Translations under genes and position numbers: made by a program
Origin: an uncultured Christensenellaceae bacterium
GTDB taxonomy: Bacteria > Bacillota > Clostridia > Christensenellales > UBA3700
Length of the DNA stretch: 64,000 nt
Reading direction: 5' to 3'
NCBI GenBank assembly: GCA_944380305.1
Contig: CALWHF010000001.1
Location: forward strand, 1-64,000
Shown here: piece after piece, positions 55,219-64,000 of the stretch
Numbering within the stretch: position 1 is the first letter of the stretch
Layout: each line of letters begins with the position of its first letter
Notes under the pieces: model-generated
Database searches by the model: none
Told to the model about the DNA's origin: nothing
The model's input: the letters and a program-made list of their open reading frames with translations, nothing else

Positions 55219-57483
55219 ATGAAAAAACTCAGCAATTACCGCGACGGAGATATATTTCTGTATCTCCTTTCAGTCGTTCCTTTCTTTTTGTGCGCAAACG
55301 CGCGGATAGACGAAAACGTGCTCGGGCTGGCTCTAGGGCTGTACGTCGCGCTGATCTATTGCCGTTGCAATTTCTTCCTGATCTCACCGATGTACGTTGC
55401 GGGCTGCGCGCTCGCGGACGCGTCTGTCGTGGGACTGATCTACGCATTGTCTCCCGTTTTTTTCCTGGGAACGGCAAAGGTCTTGCACTACGCCTTTGCA
55501 AAACCCATGAACATGCTCAGCGCGAACGTGTTTGCCTGCATGAGCCTGTTGCCCGTATTCGTATTCGACCTCGGGGTGCACGAACTGCCGTACGTCATCG
55601 CGTCCGTCGCACTGAACCAGGTATTCTGCTACTGCGCGACCGTCGTCTGTTACGCTCTCGTTGTACGCGGGGTGCGCAATAAGCTGTCTGCGGACGAAAT
55701 ACTCGGCGGAGCGATATTTCTCGCTATTGCGTCGCTCGGGCTTTACCGTGCGGACGTATTCGGTTTTATGCCCTATTTCCTTATCGTAGGCTGGGCGGTC
55801 ATGGCGTGCACGCACAGTTTCTCTCTGAGCGCGGGAACTCTTATATGTTTCGCGATAGGTGCGGGCGGTGCGGCGGCGGAAACAGATCTCGGCGTATGCG
55901 CGGCAGTCATCGCGATGTTCGCGGCTGCAAGCGGTTTCAGAAAACTAGGCATATGGTTTTCGTTCGCGGCGGTATTGCTTACCGATCTACTCTGCGGCGT
56001 ATTCTTCAATGCCTACGAATACGATCTGTTGCATCCGATAGCCGTGGCTGCGGGAGCTTTCGCTTTTGCGGTACTTCCCTCCAAAGTGCGGGCGAAAATG
56101 CCGGTCTACATCACTGATAACGGGCTGTCTTCGGCAAAACAGATGGTCAAGCACAACCGAAACGAGGTATTCTCTAGACTTACGGGCGTAGCGAAAGTGT
56201 TTTACGAAATGGGCGACTGTTTCGGCTACCGTCCGTCCCGGGCATTTGCGGACAAAAGCCCGGCCCAGGTAGTATCGCGCGAAGTAATGTTGCGTACTTG
56301 CGCAAATTGCCCTACAAGAGCGGCGTGCCAGGCAGCACTCGGCAGCGATACGGGGATACTGTTCGAAGGCGTCGCGTCGGTAGCCCTCGGCGGAGGCAGG
56401 ATAACGGCATCCGATCTGCCGACGTTCGTCAATGCAAGATGCACCAATATACCCGCGGTGCTTGCCAGTTGCGTCGAAAGCGTAAGCGACTACAACGCAC
56501 GCAAAGAAAACGAAAAACAATACGAGCTGTCTCAACAGATCGTGGCAGAACAGATGTACGGCGTAGGCAAACTCATAAGCAATCTCGCCGACGACGTAAA
56601 CCGCGGCGTCACCTTCGATTCCACTCTCGAACGCAGACTCGAAGAAGAACTCAGCTACTGCAACATAGTCTGCACCGAGGCGGTCATGTACTCGAAAGAA
56701 GGCGACTTCTTTCTTAATCTGACGGTAAGGACAGACGATGTTCAGAAACACGCGCTCGACGAGATCGTCTGCAAAGTCCTGGGGTGCAAGATGCGCAGAA
56801 ACGGCGTTCCTCAACCCGTCGGAAGCGGCAAAACTTCGCTTTCTTTCTGTGCAGAACCGCGTTACGGAGCGGTATACGGAGAAGCAACCGCCCGCAAAGA
56901 CGGATCGGACGGCAACGGCGACGTGAAGAGCGTGCAGAAGATAGGCGGCGACAAGATCTTCTTTGCTATCTGCGACGGAATGGGAAGCGGTACAGACGCG
57001 AGAGAAAACAGCGACGCTACTCTGAACATGGTGGAAAATTTCTACAAAGCTGGTTTCGAAGGCGAAAACGTGCTGAACATGGTAAACCGTCTTCTTATGC
57101 TGAGAAGCAAGGACAGTTTTTCCGCACTCGACCTTTGCGTGATAGACCTGAGACGCGCGATCGCACATTTCGTGAAACTGGGAGGCGTGCAGAGTTTCAT
57201 CAAACGCGCAGACAACGTGGAGATAGTCAATTCCTCAGCCCTTCCCATAGGAATAGTCGAGGAGGCTATACCTTTTACCGACAACAAACTCCTGTCTTCG
57301 GGAGACGTCGTCATGCTGGTATCAGACGGAATCGCAGACTCTCTCGGAGCAGACGGAATATCCCTTATACTCTCTCGTGCCGAGACCGACTGCCCCGAGG
57401 AGCTTTGCAACATTGTTCTCGCACAGGCAACCAGGCACGGGGCAAAAGACGACTCCACCGCGATAGCCGTGCGGATAGTCTGA
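55219..57483 (+). CDS. spoIIE: Stage II sporulation protein E (SpoIIE phosphatase)
   Basis: A 754 aa protein from the ATG at 55219 (MKKLSNYRDGD). An in-frame ATG eight codons earlier is possible but would put a likely -10 inside the gene. The N-terminal 300 residues hold about ten membrane helices. A cytoplasmic linker with a CANCPTRAAC segment follows. The C-terminal PP2C phosphatase has metal residues in CDGMGSGTDA, SDGIAD and DDSTA. SpoIIE dephosphorylates SpoIIAA to release sigma-F and localises at the asymmetric septum. Neither candidate start has a good Shine-Dalgarno; GGAAG lies 10 nt before the upstream ATG. Confidence 0.94.
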   Translation: MKKLSNYRDGDIFLYLLSVVPFFLCANARIDENVLGLALGLYVALIYCRCNFFLISPMYVAGCALADASVVGLIYALSPVFFLGTAKVLHYAFAKPMNMLSANVFACMSLLPVFVFDLGVHELPYVIASVALNQVFCYCATVVCYALVVRGVRNKLSADEILGGAIFLAIASLGLYRADVFGFMPYFLIVGWAVMACTHSFSLSAGTLICFAIGAGGAAAETDLGVCAAVIAMFAAASGFRKLGIWFSFAAVLLTDLLCGVFFNAYEYDLLHPIAVAAGAFAFAVLPSKVRAKMPVYITDNGLSSAKQMVKHNRNEVFSRLTGVAKVFYEMGDCFGYRPSRAFADKSPAQVVSREVMLRTCANCPTRAACQAALGSDTGILFEGVASVALGGGRITASDLPTFVNARCTNIPAVLASCVESVSDYNARKENEKQYELSQQIVAEQMYGVGKLISNLADDVNRGVTFDSTLERRLEEELSYCNIVCTEAVMYSKEGDFFLNLTVRTDDVQKHALDEIVCKVLGCKMRRNGVPQPVGSGKTSLSFCAEPRYGAVYGEATARKDGSDGNGDVKSVQKIGGDKIFFAICDGMGSGTDARENSDATLNMVENFYKAGFEGENVLNMVNRLLMLRSKDSFSALDLCVIDLRRAIAHFVKLGGVQSFIKRADNVEIVNSSALPIGIVEEAIPFTDNKLLSSGDVVMLVSDGIADSLGADGISLILSRAETDCPEELCNIVLAQATRHGAKDDSTAIAVRIV

Positions 57484-57502
57484 CGTATCCAGCTTTACCG
57501 TT

Positions 57503-57539
57503 TGCGTCTTCCGCAGTCGGACAGACGCATTTCTCTCTT
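57503..57539 (+). terminator. Terminator of spoIIE
   Basis: TGCGTCTTCCG and CGGA-C-AGACGCA form an 11 bp stem with one bulged C and a CAGT loop, followed by TTTCTCTCTT. Confidence 0.8.
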
Positions 57540-57566
57540 GACATTTTGCCCGTAAAATGAGACAAT
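57538..57566 (+). promoter_or_regulatory. Possible promoter upstream of the beta-helix gene
   Basis: TTGACA (57538-57543), a 17 bp spacer and GACAAT (57561-57566). It would give a leader of about 160 nt. A second TATAAT at 57715-57720 has no matching -35. Confidence 0.4.
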
Positions 57567-57733
57567 ATTTGTTGCGGGATTTGTCTCTTTTACTGCCCGA
57601 AACATAGCGTGCGGTGCTTTTCGTGCGCGTCGCGATCTGAAAATTTTTCAGGTCATCGACGGGCTTCCATGAGACGACTCGATATAAATTTTCGTACCCG
57701 TGTAGATAAAACAATATAATTCAAAGGACGTAT

Positions 57734-59359
57734 ATGCAAAAGAACTACACTTTCGGATCATTCTCGGTATTTTCTCAGCTCGCCGACGACGGCTGCTACA
57801 CGTCGCAAAGCAGGTATCTTTTCACGCTTAAAGCCGAAAACCTCAAGAGCGTCACAAGCTATACGGCAAACTCCTCCCCTCATACGAAAAACGAACAGAC
57901 GAGACGGTTTGCCATCGTCATGAAGGATCTGAAGAACGTGACCGTGGACGGAAACGGCTCGCGCATACTCCTCAAAGACAAGGGCTCTTTCGCTTACTTG
58001 GAAAATTGCGAAAACGTAACGATAAAGAACTTTACTTTCGACGTCGAGACCCCGTGCTGTCCCGAATTTACGGTAATAAAAACGGGTCTCACCTCTGCCA
58101 ACGTGAAATTCGCACCCAATACGAGAGCGGAAAAAATAGACGATTCGACTTTCGACATCCTTTGCGGAAACACGAAAATCCCCGTAGACGGCAAAGGCGT
58201 GACCTTTATGAGAGAGGTCGACAAGGACCGCAACGCGATATTCACGATCGGTAAAGAACCTGCCGACGTCTTTTCCAGAGTTTCCAAACTCGAGATACTG
58301 GACGACGACGGAACGAATCAGTCCGTCAAGCTGTCTTTCAAATCGCTCTGTCCTCTCAAAAACGGCTGCTCGTATTCGTATCGCACCAACGTGCGCGACG
58401 AAGCGGGGTTCATACTTGACAAATGCAAGAACGTGACGATAGAAAACGTATCGGTAAAATATATGCATACTCAAGGTGTGGTTGCTCAGTTCTGCGAAAA
58501 CGTGACCGTCGACAAAATGGACGTGCGCCCGAAGACGGGTCAAAGCGTCGCGTGCACGGGCAACGTATTCGACTTTTACGCCTGCACGGGCAAGGTGACC
58601 GTCAGGAACAGCTATTTCTGCGGCTGCCTCGGAGAGATAATAAACATCAGCGCGCAGTACGTCAAGGTCAACGGAAAGCTCGACGACCACACTCTCGCAT
58701 GCGCTTACGCAAACCCTAAATATTACGGGATCCCGTTCTGCAAAGAAGGAGACGTCGTCGCTCTGACCGAGCCTGCCGATCTCGTATCCGTGGGAAGATT
58801 CCTTGCAAAAAAATGCACGGTTGACAAGATAAATCCCGATCTGTTCAACGTCGTCTTCTCCGACGAAGCACCCGCTGACGCGGTAGGCAAAGTGCTCGAA
58901 AACACGTCGGTCAATACCGCAGATCTGATATTCGAAAACAACACTCTTTACGACGTCCCGGGAAGAGCCGTGATCGTCAATTCGGCGGGAAAGCACCGCA
59001 TATACGGCAACAATTTCAAAAAGGTGACAAAAAGCGCGATATTCATTGGCGGCGATGCGTCGGGCGAATACATTTGCGGGCGCGTGGGAGAAGCGAAAAT
59101 CGAGAACAACCGTTTCTCGGACTGTAATTCTCCGATAATACGCGTTACCCCGTCGGTAGGCGAAAACGTCGGCGATTTCGCTGAGCTTATCGAGATCTCG
59201 GACAACGAATTTTCGGAAAGCGAGAAAAACCTCTACGACATAAGACACGTCCGCTCGTTCGTATTCGACGACAAGAACGTCTGCGACGACGAGAAATACG
59301 CGGGCACGACTTCATTCTGTCTGTCCGTAGATGCAGACGAATACGAAATAAGATATTAA
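57734..59359 (+). CDS. Parallel beta-helix protein, GH110/polygalacturonase-like
   Basis: A 541 aa protein with AAAGGA before the ATG and no signal peptide. Right-handed beta-helix repeats are clear: NVTVDGNGSRI, NVTIKNFTFDVE, NVTIENVSVKYMHTQG, NVTVDKMDVRPK and KVTVRNSYFCGC. The order of segments (QGVVAQFCENVTVDKMDV, then a C-x-G-x-V-x-V-x-N strand) recalls GH110 alpha-1,3-galactosidases. In those enzymes, as I remember them, the next turn carries an Asp pair followed by a conserved Asn; here it reads GEIIN. It may therefore be a divergent or non-catalytic relative. Being cytoplasmic by sequence is also unusual for the group. Monocistronic. Confidence 0.65.
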   Translation: MQKNYTFGSFSVFSQLADDGCYTSQSRYLFTLKAENLKSVTSYTANSSPHTKNEQTRRFAIVMKDLKNVTVDGNGSRILLKDKGSFAYLENCENVTIKNFTFDVETPCCPEFTVIKTGLTSANVKFAPNTRAEKIDDSTFDILCGNTKIPVDGKGVTFMREVDKDRNAIFTIGKEPADVFSRVSKLEILDDDGTNQSVKLSFKSLCPLKNGCSYSYRTNVRDEAGFILDKCKNVTIENVSVKYMHTQGVVAQFCENVTVDKMDVRPKTGQSVACTGNVFDFYACTGKVTVRNSYFCGCLGEIINISAQYVKVNGKLDDHTLACAYANPKYYGIPFCKEGDVVALTEPADLVSVGRFLAKKCTVDKINPDLFNVVFSDEAPADAVGKVLENTSVNTADLIFENNTLYDVPGRAVIVNSAGKHRIYGNNFKKVTKSAIFIGGDASGEYICGRVGEAKIENNRFSDCNSPIIRVTPSVGENVGDFAELIEISDNEFSESEKNLYDIRHVRSFVFDDKNVCDDEKYAGTTSFCLSVDADEYEIRY

Positions 59360-59409
59360 GGTTTTTTTCGCAATACTTGTTCATCAAAATAAACTTGCAC
59401 GATAAAAAT

Positions 59410-59440
59410 ATCCCGACCACTAAGGGTCGGGATGTTTGTT
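59410..59440. terminator. Bidirectional terminator between the beta-helix gene and the iol operon
   Basis: ATCCCGACC / GGTCGGGAT, a perfect 9 bp stem with a 6 nt loop. It is followed by GTTTGTTTTG on the plus strand and by ATTTTTATC on the minus strand, so it can serve both convergent units. Confidence 0.88.
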
Positions 59441-59442
59441 TT

Positions 59443-59457
59443 GCGCGCAATGCGCGC
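59443..59457 (-). other. GCGCGC hairpin after iolG
   Basis: GCGCGC-AAT-GCGCGC, a 6 bp GC stem with a 3 nt loop, 21 nt after the iolG stop and ahead of the U-tailed terminator. Possibly an accessory 3'-end structure. Confidence 0.35.
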
Positions 59458-59477
59458 TCAACGTTGATTATCCTTTT

Positions 59478-60491
59478 TCAAGCCTTTATCTCGCTGAGCT
59501 TTACGGGTCTGCCCTCTTCGAGCGATTTCTTTGCGGCAACGCCGATCACGACCGCCTGAAGTCCGTCCTCGATGCCGACGGCGACGGGCTTGTCGTTGAC
59601 AATGCTGTCGATAAAGCAGTTTACCTCGTTGACGTACGCCTGCATATATCTCTCGAGGAAGAACAGGAGCGGTTTCTCCCCGCATACGCCGTTTGCGTCC
59701 GAGATGACCGCGTTAGACGCGCAGTCGTTAGAGATGGCGACCTGTCCCAGCTCACCGAAAGCCTCCGCTCTCTGGTCGTAGCCGTAGCTGGCGCGGCGGC
59801 AATTGTCGATGACCGCGAGCGCGCCGCTCTTCATACGCATCGTGATGACCGCGGTATCTATGTCGCCCGCTTTGCCAATCTCGGGATCCACCATTACGCC
59901 GCCCATAGCGAACACGCTCTCGACTTCGTCTCCCGAAAGGAATCTGACCATATCGAAATCGTGTATAGTCATGTCGAGGAAAATGCCTCCGCTTACCTTG
60001 ATATAGGATACGGGAGGAGCCGCGGGATCGCGGGAGCAGATCTTGAGCACGTTGAGCGCGCCTATCTTGCCCGCCTTGACCGCCTCTCTGACAGCAGCGA
60101 AATTGTGATCGAAACGACGGTTGAAACCTACCTGGTATTTCACTTTGCTGCCCTCTAAAGCTTTCTTGACCTCGAGTATCTTCGCAATGTCGTGATCTAC
60201 GGGCTTTTCGCAGAAGACGTGCTTGCCTGCCTTGATAGCCTCTATGGATATAGGCGAATGCGTGTCCGTCGAGGAGCAGATCAGCACGGCGTCTATCTCT
60301 TTGTCCGCGAGTATCTCCTTGTAATCCTTGGTCGTGTTTTCAACGCCCATATTCTTGAGCCATGCGGCGGTATCGTCGTTCATGAACGGGTCCGCAACGG
60401 TCTTGACCGTCGCGCCTTTGACATAGCACATAATGGATTCGCAGTGGACTTTGCCTATTCTGCCTGCACCGATTATACCTATTTTCAACAT
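59478..60491 (-). CDS. iolG: Inositol 2-dehydrogenase
   Basis: A 337 aa Gfo/Idh/MocA enzyme that oxidises myo-inositol to scyllo-inosose with NAD. The Rossmann motif GIIGAGRIG is at 5-13. The catalytic residues align with those known for IolG: K96 (CEKPVDHD), D173 and H177 (GGIFLDMTIHDFD). DPAAPPVSYIKVSGG is also typical. GAGGTAAAATT precedes the ATG. It is the last gene of the iolD-E-A-G operon, 28 nt after iolA. A related polyol specificity is possible, but the context argues for inositol. Confidence 0.93.
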   Translation of the reverse strand: MLKIGIIGAGRIGKVHCESIMCYVKGATVKTVADPFMNDDTAAWLKNMGVENTTKDYKEILADKEIDAVLICSSTDTHSPISIEAIKAGKHVFCEKPVDHDIAKILEVKKALEGSKVKYQVGFNRRFDHNFAAVREAVKAGKIGALNVLKICSRDPAAPPVSYIKVSGGIFLDMTIHDFDMVRFLSGDEVESVFAMGGVMVDPEIGKAGDIDTAVITMRMKSGALAVIDNCRRASYGYDQRAEAFGELGQVAISNDCASNAVISDANGVCGEKPLLFFLERYMQAYVNEVNCFIDSIVNDKPVAVGIEDGLQAVVIGVAAKKSLEEGRPVKLSEIKA

Positions 60492-60519
60492 AATTTTACC
60501 TCTTTTCAGTTGGATTTTA

Positions 60520-62028
60520 TCAGATCGTTCCGTCCCATGTAGAAACGCTTGTCTGTTTCATTTCGTGTTCGTCGAACCAGTGAGTCGTCACCGTCTTGCT
60601 GTCGGTAAAGAATTTGAAGCTGTCTCTGCCGAGGCAGTGCAGGTCGCCGAAGAAGGACTGCTTGTGACCCGTAAAGGAGAAGAATCCTACCGGCACGGGG
60701 ATACCCACGTTGACGCCTACCATGCCGCCGTCCGTATAGCGAACGAACTCGCGTGCGTAGTAACCGTTCTGCGTGTAGATGACCGATCCGTTCGCGAACG
60801 GGTTAGCGTTCATCACCGCGAGACCTTCTTCGAAAGTCTTAACTCTCTTCACGCAGAGAACGGGGCCGAAGATCTCCCTCTGTCCCACCGTCATCTCGGG
60901 GGTCACGTTGTCGAGGATGGTAGGTCCGAGGTAGAAGCCTTTTTCATAGCCCTTCACCTTGACGTCTCTGCCGTCGAGGACGAGTTTCGCGCCCTCGTCG
61001 ATACCCTTCTGTATCCAGTCGCATACGCTCTTCTTGTGTTCCGCGCTATATACGGGACCGAGTTTGGTCTCCTTGTCGTACGCGGGGCCGACCTTGACTT
61101 TCTTCGCAAGTTCGACGAGTTTCGCGACGAGTTTGTCCGCGATGCTCTCCTGCACCACGACTACGGGCAGAGCCATGCATCTTTCGCCCGCGCAGCCGTA
61201 AGTCGCGTTGATTATACCCGCAGCCGTTCTGTCGAGAGCCGCGTCCTCGAGCACGAGCGCGTGGTTCTTTGCCTCGCACAGGCACTGCACTCTCTTGCCG
61301 TATTTCGCCGCGGTCTCGTATATGTATCTGCCGACCTTGGTCGAACCGACGAAGGATACGCCGACTATCTTGTCGTTGGAGATAAGCTCCTGAGTATCGT
61401 TTCTGTCACAGCTGACGATGTTGAGCACGCCGTCGGGGAGACCCGCCTCGCGGTAAAGCTCCGCTATTCTGAGCGAAGTCATCGGAGTCGCGCCCGCCAC
61501 TTTGAGCACTATCGTGTTGCCGCACGCTATGCAGACAGGGGTCATCCAGCCCATGGGTATCATAGCGGGGAAATTGAACGGAGAAATGCCTGCGAATACG
61601 CCGAGAGGCATGCGGTAAAGCACCGTATCGTAGCCGCTTGACGCGTCCATCAGGCTCTCTCCCTGAAGAAGAGACGGCATCGAGCACGCAAGCTCCGTAC
61701 CCTCTTTCGCCTTGAGGATGTCGCCCTTGCTCTCGTCGAGGTTCTTGCCGTGCTCGGTAGCGCACAGCTCGGTCAGCTCGTCCATGTGCTCTATCAGAAG
61801 TTCTCTGACCTTGTAGAGTATCTGGACTCGCTTTATAACGGGTACGCGGGACCATTTCTTGTACGCCTCATGCGCGTTGTCGATGACCTTTGCGACCTCT
61901 GCAGTCGTGCAACGGGGCATCTGAGCTATCTGCTCTCCCGTAGACGGATTGTAGACGGGATAGAACTTGTCGGTCGTAGACTGTACGAACTCGTTGTTGG
62001 TGAAGTAACCAAGTGTCTTGATTGCCAT
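60520..62028 (-). CDS. iolA: Methylmalonate/malonate-semialdehyde dehydrogenase (CoA-acylating)
   Basis: The 502 aa enzyme (MmsA/IolA) converts malonate semialdehyde to acetyl-CoA and CO2, the end of inositol breakdown. Marks of the family are GISPFNFPAMIPMGWM, FVGSTKVGRYIYETA, LCEAKNHALVLEDA and catalytic C284 in GCAGERCMAL. The Glu found at this site in other aldehyde dehydrogenases is replaced, as expected in this CoA-dependent group. AAGGAG precedes the ATG. It lies between iolE (29 nt) and iolG (28 nt). Confidence 0.94.
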   Translation of the reverse strand: MAIKTLGYFTNNEFVQSTTDKFYPVYNPSTGEQIAQMPRCTTAEVAKVIDNAHEAYKKWSRVPVIKRVQILYKVRELLIEHMDELTELCATEHGKNLDESKGDILKAKEGTELACSMPSLLQGESLMDASSGYDTVLYRMPLGVFAGISPFNFPAMIPMGWMTPVCIACGNTIVLKVAGATPMTSLRIAELYREAGLPDGVLNIVSCDRNDTQELISNDKIVGVSFVGSTKVGRYIYETAAKYGKRVQCLCEAKNHALVLEDAALDRTAAGIINATYGCAGERCMALPVVVVQESIADKLVAKLVELAKKVKVGPAYDKETKLGPVYSAEHKKSVCDWIQKGIDEGAKLVLDGRDVKVKGYEKGFYLGPTILDNVTPEMTVGQREIFGPVLCVKRVKTFEEGLAVMNANPFANGSVIYTQNGYYAREFVRYTDGGMVGVNVGIPVPVGFFSFTGHKQSFFGDLHCLGRDSFKFFTDSKTVTTHWFDEHEMKQTSVSTWDGTI

Positions 62029-62057
62029 AATATTCTCCTTGTTATCGTATATTTATA

Positions 62058-62951
62058 TCAGATATTTGCGGTTTTTCTGATGTAGTTTCTTGCTTTTATC
62101 GCGTATTCGAGAGGATTTGCCTTTGCGGGATCCTGTTCCGCCTCGACTATCATCCAGCCTTTATATCCCGCCTCGTCGAGCGTTTCGAATATCGGCGCGA
62201 AGTCTATGCAGCCGTCTCCCGGCACGGTAAACGCACCCAGCCTTACGCCCTGTAGGAAGGACAGCTTTTCGTCTTTGACCTTCCTGACCACGTCGGGTCT
62301 TATATCCTTGAGGTGGACGTGTTTTACTCTGCCGACGTGCTTTTTCAGCACGGCGAGATAATCCTGCCCGCAGTACGCAAGGTGTCCGCTGTCGAACAGC
62401 AGCGAGAACTTGTCGGCGTCAGTCATCTCCATCATTCTGTCAACCTCTTCCGCCGTCTGCACCACCGTGCCCATATGATGGTGGAAGACGAGTTTCATGC
62501 CGAGCTTGTTTGCTATTTCGCCCAGTCTGTTCATGCCTTTTGCGAAACGATCCCATTCAGCGTCGTTCATGACGTACTTGCAGTCGAACACGGGGGTGTT
62601 CATCTGACCCTGTATGCTGTAACTCTGCTCCGACGCGCCTATCGTGTCCGCTCCGACCGCTTTCAGGAAGTTGCACTGAGCGACGAATTGCTCTTCGACT
62701 TCCTCCATCGGCCTTGTCAGCACGAAAGAAGAAAACCATTGATTCGCTATCCTCATACCCCTGAGATCGAGAGCGGCTTTGAGTGCCGCGGGATCTTTGG
62801 GATACTTGTTGCCCACTTCGCAACCCGTAAAACCTGCGAGAGCCATTTCGCTGACGCATTGTTCGAAAGTGTTTTCAGCTCCGAGATCGGGCATATCGTC
62901 GTTTGTCCAGGCGATAGGAGCTATGCCGAGTCTGACGTTTTCTTTGTTCAT
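62058..62951 (-). CDS. iolE: Inosose dehydratase (IolE-like TIM barrel)
   Basis: A 297 aa xylose-isomerase-like TIM barrel. The start is taken at MNKENVRLGIAPIAW, which has AGAGGAAA just upstream; an earlier in-frame ATG would overlap the iolD stop region without a ribosome site. RLGIAPIAWTNDDMPDLG is the IolE N-terminal signature, and metal-site segments KLVFHHHMGT, LLFDSGHLAY and VHLKDIR are present. It dehydrates scyllo-inosose to the trihydroxycyclohexanedione that IolD hydrolyses. It starts 13 nt after iolD. Confidence 0.92.
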   Translation of the reverse strand: MNKENVRLGIAPIAWTNDDMPDLGAENTFEQCVSEMALAGFTGCEVGNKYPKDPAALKAALDLRGMRIANQWFSSFVLTRPMEEVEEQFVAQCNFLKAVGADTIGASEQSYSIQGQMNTPVFDCKYVMNDAEWDRFAKGMNRLGEIANKLGMKLVFHHHMGTVVQTAEEVDRMMEMTDADKFSLLFDSGHLAYCGQDYLAVLKKHVGRVKHVHLKDIRPDVVRKVKDEKLSFLQGVRLGAFTVPGDGCIDFAPIFETLDEAGYKGWMIVEAEQDPAKANPLEYAIKARNYIRKTANI

Positions 62952-62964
62952 AAATTTCCTCTTA

Positions 62965-64000
62965 TCAGTATTTTCTCGCTTTTTCAAGCATCTTTTTGCG
63001 GTTTTCGCGAGCCTTCTCGCTCTTTTCGCTGTGCGGATTGTCGGTCACTCCGACGTGCCACCAGCTGTCGTAACCGTGCGTCATCGACTTGGGCGCGACC
63101 TTTATGTCTATAAGCGTCGGACGCGTCTGTTTCAGGCTGTCGGCGATTGCCGCCCTGAGTTCTTCCTCGTTCTTCGCCGTATACGCGACGAAACCGTACG
63201 AGCGCGCGTTCATCGCAAAGTCGATGTTCATGAACTTGCCCTCTCTTATCGGCTTGTTGCCCTTGCGGTAACGCAGTTCCGTGCAAAGGCTGTCGACGCC
63301 CTGTTCCATCTGCAGATTGTTGATGCAGCCGAACGACGCGTTATCGAAAACCAGCACGTTCATCTTGAGCCCTTCCTGCACCGCGGTGACCATCTCAGTA
63401 TGCAGCATCAGATAACTCCCGTCGCCGACCATCGCGTATACTTCGCGCTCGGGATTGGCGATCTTCGCGCCCAGCGTGCCCGCGATCTCGTAACCCATGC
63501 AGGAATAACCGTATTCCATATTGTAGCTGTCCACGCAGTCCGTCGTCCACATCCTCTGGAGATCTCCGGGAAGACTTCCCGAAGAGCCTACGACTATCGA
63601 GTCTGCGGGGATACATTCCCTTATTATGCCTATCGCCGTAGTCTGCGCCATCGCTCCGCCGTGCGCCTTAATGTACGCATCCACCGCGTCGGGAGTATGA
63701 GAATCTATCTCGGGCTTATAGCCGTCGCCTATCTTTATGCCCGTCAGCCTCTTCATCTCCTTTTCCCACGCCGCTTTCGCCGCCGCGATCTCGCCGCCGT
63801 AAGAGCTCGCGTATCCTTCGAGCAGCTTTCCGAGAGCGACTATGCCGCTCTTCGCGTCGCCGACCGCCTTTATCGAATCCAGCTTGTTTGCGTGGAAGTC
63901 GGACGCATTCAGAGTGATCACCTGCGCTTTCGCGAAAAGCGATTTGGACGCCGTGGTGAAATCAGTGAACCTGGTGCCTACCGCGATTATCACGTCGGCT
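62965..64000 (-). CDS. iolD: Trihydroxycyclohexane-1,2-dione acylhydrolase, C-terminal part (cut by window edge)
   Basis: At least 344 codons of a thiamine-diphosphate enzyme; the complete protein is normally about 640 aa, so roughly the C-terminal half is present. The frame runs open through 64000 (ADVIIAVGTRF), so the GTG at 63993 is internal and not a start. Residues up to about 60 belong to the central domain. The C-terminal domain shows the TPP motif VGDGSYLM through FDNASFGCINN, and the tail TPTLIDIKVAPK-like segment. It opens the inositol ring product. It is upstream of iolE, iolA and iolG in the same operon. Confidence 0.93.
   Translation of the reverse strand, partial: ADVIIAVGTRFTDFTTASKSLFAKAQVITLNASDFHANKLDSIKAVGDAKSGIVALGKLLEGYASSYGGEIAAAKAAWEKEMKRLTGIKIGDGYKPEIDSHTPDAVDAYIKAHGGAMAQTTAIGIIRECIPADSIVVGSSGSLPGDLQRMWTTDCVDSYNMEYGYSCMGYEIAGTLGAKIANPEREVYAMVGDGSYLMLHTEMVTAVQEGLKMNVLVFDNASFGCINNLQMEQGVDSLCTELRYRKGNKPIREGKFMNIDFAMNARSYGFVAYTAKNEEELRAAIADSLKQTRPTLIDIKVAPKSMTHGYDSWWHVGVTDNPHSEKSEKARENRKKMLEKARKY

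Noticed and set aside
63991-63993. GTG at 63993 as the start of a 342 aa TPP enzyme
   Set aside because: The frame stays open to the window edge, and IolD proteins are about 640 aa, so this is an internal codon of a truncated gene.

Overview
The window looks like chromosome of an endospore-forming Bacillota of class Clostridia, probably an uncultured gut lineage. The evidence is a GerA-type germination receptor, SpoIIE, a paired GlgC/GlgD ADP-glucose pyrophosphorylase, Gram-positive lipoproteins and very large repeat-built surface proteins. No rRNA, tRNA or taxonomic marker is present, so any rank below class is a guess. Most genes have strong Shine-Dalgarno sites and sigma-A-type promoters with 17-18 bp spacers, often with -10 TAAAAT.

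Layout: (1) 1-75, the end of an IS3-family element. (2) 167-10763, a minus-strand glycogen operon, glgB-glgC-glgD-glgA-glgP-GH13, for synthesis, branching and phosphorolysis of glycogen. GlgA carries a 150-residue Lys/Ala-rich tail. (3) 10915-24230, housekeeping and mixed genes: a Gfo/Idh oxidoreductase, an ABC-F ATPase, an Rsm22-like methyltransferase, a GLUG-like lipoprotein, a ClC antiporter, a small membrane protein, GAPDH, a BspA-type LRR protein and two flavoproteins. (4) 24416-46306, a 22 kb minus-strand cluster of three giant exported proteins (2756, 2099 and 2237 aa) and a small lipoprotein. Directly upstream lie a sensor kinase and OmpR-family regulator (46749-48884), and the intervening promoter region holds an exact TTTACA-N5-TTTACA direct repeat. 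(5) 48962-51022, an AT-richer scar with a nonsense-interrupted nitrilase-family gene and a tyrosine recombinase relic abutting the 3' end of ssrA (tmRNA, 51023-51366), a typical integration site. (6) 51456-57483, the gerA-gerB-gerC operon divergent from spoIIE. (7) 57734-59359, a parallel beta-helix protein resembling GH110. (8) 59478-64000, a myo-inositol catabolic operon iolD-iolE-iolA-iolG, with iolD cut by the window edge.

Most noteworthy: two promoters place the predicted transcription start on, or 3 nt before, an ATG that has no Shine-Dalgarno (a flavoprotein and the ABC-F gene). Other points are the regulator plus giant surface operon with a matching operator, the histone-H1-like tail on glycogen synthase, and the ssrA island scar in which the recombinase's nucleophilic tyrosine codon is a stop. 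Promoter, operator and leaderless calls come from reading the sequence and were not tested computationally.
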